Below, in pieces: positions 58,714 to 64,000 of a stretch of 64,000 bases of DNA. This DNA is from Neckera pumila. Its lineage: Eukaryota > Streptophyta > Bryopsida > Hypnales > Neckeraceae. Under the pieces are notes generated by a model. That model made no database searches. It was not told the DNA's origin and worked only from the letters and a program-made list of their open reading frames with translations. A program made the position numbers and the translations under genes. Every line of letters begins with the position of its first letter. Positions within the stretch are counted from its first letter, which is position 1. The stretch lies in contig OZ018408.1 in assembly GCA_963969595.1 (NCBI GenBank), positions 28,458,108 through 28,522,107 of the forward strand, in the 5' to 3' direction.

Positions 58714-61156
58714 CCCCTAAAATTTCAAGGGCCATTTTGGTGAATATTGGACCTCAAATATGTACTTATTGACATGTGGGCTAATGATCAAAATGAAATG
58801 ATGTTTTTCTACTTCCAACTGTAAGATCTTGTACCTTATTATGCTAATAGTTTATAGAATAAATCTCAATCAAAGTGACCATATGGATTGCAAGATTATA
58901 ACAATTGAAAGAAAATAAAAAGTATTTTTGGTAGGGGGCCATGGTTGTTTTCAATGTTTTGAAATTCAATAGAAATTAGGTGGACAGGCCTACAATTCGC
59001 CAAAGTATATGAATGGGAAGGTTGACTAGTCAAGATTCAAAGCCTAAGGTCTCATAAAAAGTAAATGCCATCTTGATTTTCATAGAAAATAATTTCTACA
59101 AGGGGGTACCTTGAGAAACTTCTTACTCCATAGAATCTTCTCAAAGTTTGAAGGCAATAAGTTTTTCTTCAAGTGGAAATCTAAATGGTAGATATGAAGA
59201 AAATGAAGTGCTAAATTCATAGCTCTAAAAAATTCTAAAATCGGATGTTTAAAGATCACTATGTTTGAAGATTGCATCAGGATAGGAAAACAGGGCAGTA
59301 CATGGGATGATGGCGACACATGGGATAATTATTCTTGGGGCAACTTCTAATTAAAATGGAAGGGCAGTTGAGATTTCTAGAGAAAAAGTGCCATAATTTT
59401 TGACTCACAACTCCAATTTGTATGAATGAAAGCTTTCCTTGTAGCTTATGATTTTAGGGATTTACACAAAAAGTTAGAGATAAAAATAGTAAAATTTAGG
59501 TATGTCAAAGGCTGCCCAAAATAGCTAGCGATTGAAATCTAATTGCTCAAAATCTATTACTAAGGCCTCCCAAACCAAGAGCCCATTCACATAACATTCT
59601 TGAATAACGGGTATCTGACCTTGTCCAGTAGATGGCCACAATAGAGAACACCAAAAGATACCTCTCCATAATACCTGGGAATGACTTGAATTCAATTTGA
59701 GTGAGTGGAAGTGACTAAACTATGTGTAATCTCTCTATTCAGTGCCCTTGATTCCGAGAAAGGCAAAAGGACCTCCTAAGCACTATTCAAGAACGTTATG
59801 TCACATGTATTGATTGCAACAACAATGAGCAACTCCCTACTTCTAAAAAGTATATATGGTAATATATAGATTGTTTATGGCTAATATACTAGGTGATGTA
59901 TGAATGGCATATAGATGATAGTACATGGATATAATATGGGCAATATATAAGATTATATACAAGGTAATATACAAAGTAGCATGTAAATAATCTACATAGA
60001 TGGACAACTTATAGGAATCAAGTGAACAGTATATGAAATAGTAGTCAAGGCAACATACGGACATTATGTAAATAGTATATATCAATATACAAATATCATA
60101 TATATGTAACCATTTTAATTAATTTAAGATTTTATACTTTATTATTCTATTAACTAATTATCCTATCATATATGAAAACACTTTCAAATCTCATTATATT
60201 TATGTGTTGTTGTTTAGTAGCACAATTTGAAACCAGACTTATATTTATATACATGTATATGGAAGCACTAGATCCTTAGGTTTGTAGATTTTTTAAATTA
60301 TATAAAAAATTTGGCAGCATCATACCTAGGGAAAGAATACAGGTGTCTACTAAAGAATTAGATGGTTCTCTAAGGGCAACTTTGCACTTGCAGCAGTAAG
60401 GAGCTTATTAGCAATAAAGAGCGTTGTTATTGGAACATGGCCAAACATTACAAAAAATGGCAACCCTCAAAGGGGTTGCTTCCCTTTGAGGAGTTCCTCT
60501 CAGGGAGGTGCAGCCCGTTTGAGGGGAACGCCTCTGTATTTGAACAAGGGGGTTCATTTTTTAAAAATTCAAAATTTTATAATAATAATATAATATTAAT
60601 ATTATAATAAAAAAATTAAAATAATACAAATTAATAATAAAATAATAATATAAAAAATTAATAATATTAAAATATTAATAAAATAATTAAAGTAAAATAA
60701 TTCGCCACTTAGGAAGCTGATGTGGTCGCCATGGTGCTACATCAGATTCCAAAAAAAAAATTAATTTTTTTTTAAATTAACTATATTTATGTTTTTTGAA
60801 ATATTAAAAAATGAGTTCAGTGCCAGTGTTAGGCGCTGTCTAGGCTCTCCCGTTCGCTAGAGGGGGAATTCATTTTTTTTTTTTTTTTTTTTTTTTTTCA
60901 ATAAAAGAAAATTAGTTGTTGTTCCCTCGTTCCCCTCACTCACAGTCCCTTTGAGGGCTCCAATTCTTCCTAATGGTTGGTGCTTTGTAACTAGTTACTA
61001 ATAAAAAGAAAAATAAGAGCTTGCTAGAGAATCTCCAATTAGAAGAATTTGGTTATTAGAAATATTTCCAATAAATATCATTCTCTTACAAATCCTAATT
61101 GTAGTAGCTTGCCTAAGAACTTGCAACCCACTTTGGACTTTGTGGGATTTTAGGGG
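58714..61156. mobile_element. TTAA-flanked piggyBac-like element, copy G, with nested insertions
   Basis: TTAA at 58710-58713 and 61157-61160. Ends are CCCCTAAAATTTCAAGG and, inverted, CCCCTAAAATCCCAC. At 2,443 bases it is longer than its relatives, at least partly because it contains the TIR element at 60464-60957 and an AT-rich tract with TATATGG-type repeats at 59850-60110. No transposase seen. Confidence 0.6.
60464..60957. repeat. TIR element with CCCTCAAAGGG ends, nested in copy G
   Basis: The left end CCCTCAAAGGGG faces an inverted GCCCTCAAAGGGAC. Inside are an AATAAT-rich tract, GATGTGGTCGCCATGGTGCT and a long T run at 60871-60899. Similar to 41079-41348. Confidence 0.5.
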
Positions 61157-61160
61157 TTAA

Positions 61161-61919
61161 TGTTGATGGATTACAATATTAGGTGTGAGTGGAAGGTAGT
61201 GCTAGAGGTGGACTCTTCTTCCTATAGAGATTCCAATTAAAAATTTAGATACAATGCTCATAAAATACACAGCAATTTAAATTATTCTTAGCTACTCTAG
61301 TAAACTCCAATTTATAAACTCCTTCTGATTATAAGTGCAAAGTTGCTTTAAAGTGGGATCCCTTACAACCAAATAGTCTAAAAAATTCAAATGAAGAAAA
61401 GTTATGGGCATTCAATCAACAGCTTAGCAAGATTTAATCGATCCTAACTGTAGATGTACACTATGTTTGGTTTATAGCACCTACGACCTTTAGTACTTTA
61501 TCTACATTAATAATAAAATAGCTGTCTACATCCCAAACAAAAAATTGTAAGAAGTTCTATCAACTAGCACTACCTTGGGCAATCTTGCCATAGTCTTTGT
61601 TAGGGGATCACATGCTCTAGAGCCAAACATGGAGAAGATGAAGACAAAGACTGACCAAAAAAGTGTAGTGAATTGACTCTACGAGACTGTCAGGAACTGT
61701 CCGAGACTCCAGAAGAAGAAGGGAACCATCGGTGAAGACGCCCCGGAAGTTCACGTGTCGTAATTTGCAGTTGCACCATGACCACTGCTCAAGGAACCAT
61801 GACCCCTAGCAAATCAGTTGCACATGCGGAGCGGAGGGAAGGCCAGCAGGGGCGGAGTTCATGTTGTCTCTAGGTTGAGTGTGCACTGAGAGAGAGGGAT
61901 TGCAACAGGTGAGTTCGAG
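61161..61919. other. spacer upstream of the methyltransferase; likely promoter side
   Basis: AT-rich to about 61600, then GC-balanced towards the ATG at 61920. 61680-61919 may be promoter or 5' untranslated region. No specific element can be asserted. Confidence 0.35.
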
Positions 61920-63173
61920 ATGGCGGATTTGTTCACCAAGCAAGCTAGCACGTATGCGCTCAGCAGAGCGATCTACTCCAAGTCTTTGTTCTTGTACTTG
62001 GCATCGCTCACTCCCAACCACGCCGTGGCTTGGGATGTCGGCACTGGCAATGGCCAAGCTGCTGTCCAGGTACACCTTCTAACATTTACCTTCTCACACA
62101 AATTTCTTATATGAACCTACTATAATTTCTCCACAAATTTCAGAAGTGCACAATAGGTTTTCCTTTGTTTTGATTTTTTCACCAAATAGGTGAGAACTAC
62201 TTTCCTTGAAACCCTTGTCGGGCTTAAAAAAGTGACAGAAGAGGACATTGGGAGAGACTCCCTGAAGATAAGGCAGGAGGCAAGAATTCACAGTTCAATC
62301 ATGCGAGAGTGGACATTCAGACGAAAGGAGTGTAGAGTCAGGGTTTTGCGGGGTTTTTTTGGTAGGCAATTGTACTTGGTTGTTTAGTCACGTTGATGTT
62401 TGAAGGAACGGTGTGTATGTGATATGAGCAGTAGATGAGACGCACTATCAAGTGATGTTATGCCTTGCAACTGTGAATTGGATAGTTGTGCTTGGTTGTT
62501 TTACTGTTAAAGTTTGTGGCCTTAATGGGCTTGCGATGTGTAGTTAGCAGATCACTATGAGAAAGTGGTGGCAACAAACGCAAACAAGAAGCAGATCCAG
62601 CACACTGTGTAGCATCCCAACGTCACCTACACAGTGACAAAGCCAAGCATGTCAAAGGAGCATGTGAGGAGTGTGGTAGGGGGCAATGGGAGTGTAGATC
62701 TAGTGGTGTGCGCTCAAGCATTGCACTGGTTCAACTTGGACACCTTCTACAAACATGTGAGGCGTGTGCTGCGTAATCCTGGTGGTGTCATTGCAGCTTG
62801 GACCTACCAGACCCCGTCAGTAACGCCTGATGTGGATGCCGTGTTGAAGGACTTCGATGATGTCATTTCTCAGGGATGGTCTCCACAGATATAGTACGTG
62901 CTAGACGGGTACCAAACCATCCCCTTTCCATTTGCACCCGTCTTGAGCTCCGGGCTTACTACTACAAGACCTTTTCAGTTCGAGTGTGCAAAAGAGGCGA
63001 CATTGGGAGACTATTTGAACCACTTGCGGTCATGGTCCGTAGTCCAAAAGGTGATTGATTCCGGGCGGGATGTGTGGAGCAAACATTAGCAGCAACTCTT
63101 CGTCGATGCTTGGGGAGATTCACCTCAAAAAACAGCAAAGTGGACTCTTTTCACCCTCATTGGGACTGTGTAG
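61920..63173 (+). pseudogene. SAM-dependent methyltransferase (class I), three premature TAG codons
   Basis: Two exons join in frame: 61920-62069 (ATG, MADLFTKQASTYALSRAIYS) and 62544-63173. Together they give 259 codons plus a final TAG, the usual length of the plant putative methyltransferases related to At1g55450. Motif I is WDVGTGNGQAA; the continuation LADHYEKVVATN is motif II-like; then come SVDLVVCAQALHWF, NPGGVIAAW and the family-specific YVLDGYQTIPFPF. The substrate is unknown. The frame is broken by TAG at 62610, 62892 and 63087, with conserved sequence on both sides of each and no TAA or TGA. Each is explained by CAG to TAG. Relatives have Gln at the second site (the SQY or similar block before FLDSY). 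The splice junctions and the rest of the frame are clean, so inactivation looks recent. Confidence 0.75.
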
Positions 63174-64000
63174 CACAATGAATATGTTGTGACGTACACC
63201 ATGATACGCGTCCTCTCCCTTTGACGTTGAAGATATCTGCATTCAAAAAATAAAGTAAGACTCACATGTCAAGTTCTTATGCAGCATGAAAATCCTTGTT
63301 AGCAGTGGTGGATAGAATATAGAAAAACAGAATTTTAGAAGGATATATGCTAGTCAATTCATCAAAGAGCCAAGGACTTCAGATGCTTTTAAATTCTCAA
63401 TAATAGTTTGTGCCAACAAAACTGGCACTTGGCGGGTGTGACAATTGAATATCAGTACATTTGTAATTTGAGAGTTAAATTGACAGTTCACTTGTAAGTA
63501 GGAAGTGTATAATTACAACAGTTTCTTCTTGGTTGCAAAGGAGCATAACTGAATCATGCTCTCAAGTTTTTTATGTGCATAATTGATTTGAGTCCAAGTG
63601 CAAACCTACAACGCACATGCTTGGTGACAATCTCTCTATACAGGTCTGTCTCTCCTTGCACCTCCCCTTTGTGTCAAAACTTCAGCTACAAAACGTACAT
63701 CAAGCGCCACTGCCTACCCCAGGTGTCTTGGAGCAGATCCTGTCTTGAAAACTTGCAAGCCTGATGCTTGTTGTTATCGCTGTGTGGATGGTTCTGATGT
63801 CATCCTCGTGCAAAATTTCTCTTTGTGAGCACTCCCACTAGTCAACTTGTGTGTTTTGCTACAACGGTTTTACTAGCATGTCTTCATGCCGCATGGAGAC
63901 CATAGTGGGGTGTCCTAAGCTCTGATCTTTCAAACCAGAACCTGTTCAGGAGCGGTCCTGGTACCCAAAGCCAGCATCTTGTACTTCCTCACAAACTAAC
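63174..64000. other. methyltransferase 3' flank, no recognised gene
   Basis: Contains short open stretches such as 63573-63764 without recognisable domains. Nothing further supported. Confidence 0.35.

Overview
This window is nuclear DNA of a land plant. Genes have spliceosomal introns with GT-AG borders and plant-type coding sequence, and lie in AT-rich, repeat-filled DNA. The protein families (plant pyruvate,phosphate dikinase, plant-type HNH nuclease, plant SDR and SAM-methyltransferase) and the transposon-dense, gene-poor layout would suit a bryophyte, lycophyte or other non-seed plant, but the species cannot be fixed from sequence alone.

Layout. 1-4.9 kb: moderately GC-rich DNA with a possible fragment of an organellar IF-2-like GTPase (minus strand), a possible N-terminal exon of a membrane protein, and otherwise nothing recognisable. 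4.93-15.5 kb: the left copy of a duplicated unit. It holds an HNH-nuclease-like gene whose 3' part has become a 2.4 kb palindrome (two 1,201-base arms, identical as read), then pyruvate,phosphate dikinase (PPDK) with 17 consecutive exons that join in frame (822 codons). PPDK is cut off inside its last present exon, just before the part carrying the catalytic cysteine. 15.5-48.6 kb: about 33 kb of AT-rich filler full of hairpin and terminal-inverted-repeat elements. It contains one recognisable gene, a short-chain dehydrogenase/reductase with a single in-frame TAG. 48.6-57.5 kb: the right copy of the unit. The HNH gene has its normal exon order but carries a TAG and a frameshift. The missing PPDK 3' exons are here, but about 6 kb of PPDK middle is deleted and two hAT-type elements plus another TIR element are inserted. 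57.5-61.8 kb: nested MITEs. 61.9-63.2 kb: a SAM-dependent methyltransferase gene with three premature TAG codons.

How it fits together. The two copies of the HNH+PPDK unit have decayed reciprocally. The left keeps most of PPDK but has a scrambled HNH gene; the right keeps HNH exon order but only the PPDK tail. The palindrome would give long double-stranded RNA if transcribed, matching the HNH paralogue 43 kb away, which resembles the Arabidopsis PAI inverted-repeat silencing case. All five premature stops that I can place in conserved genes are TAG, each explicable as CAG to TAG, and the decayed copies are enriched in C-to-T and G-to-A changes. That is what cytosine methylation and deamination would leave.

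A family of eight elements flanked by TTAA, with ends near CCCCTAAAGG, looks piggyBac-like and is the most notable mobile family here. Coordinates and splice sites were read by eye; no alignment or database search was run.
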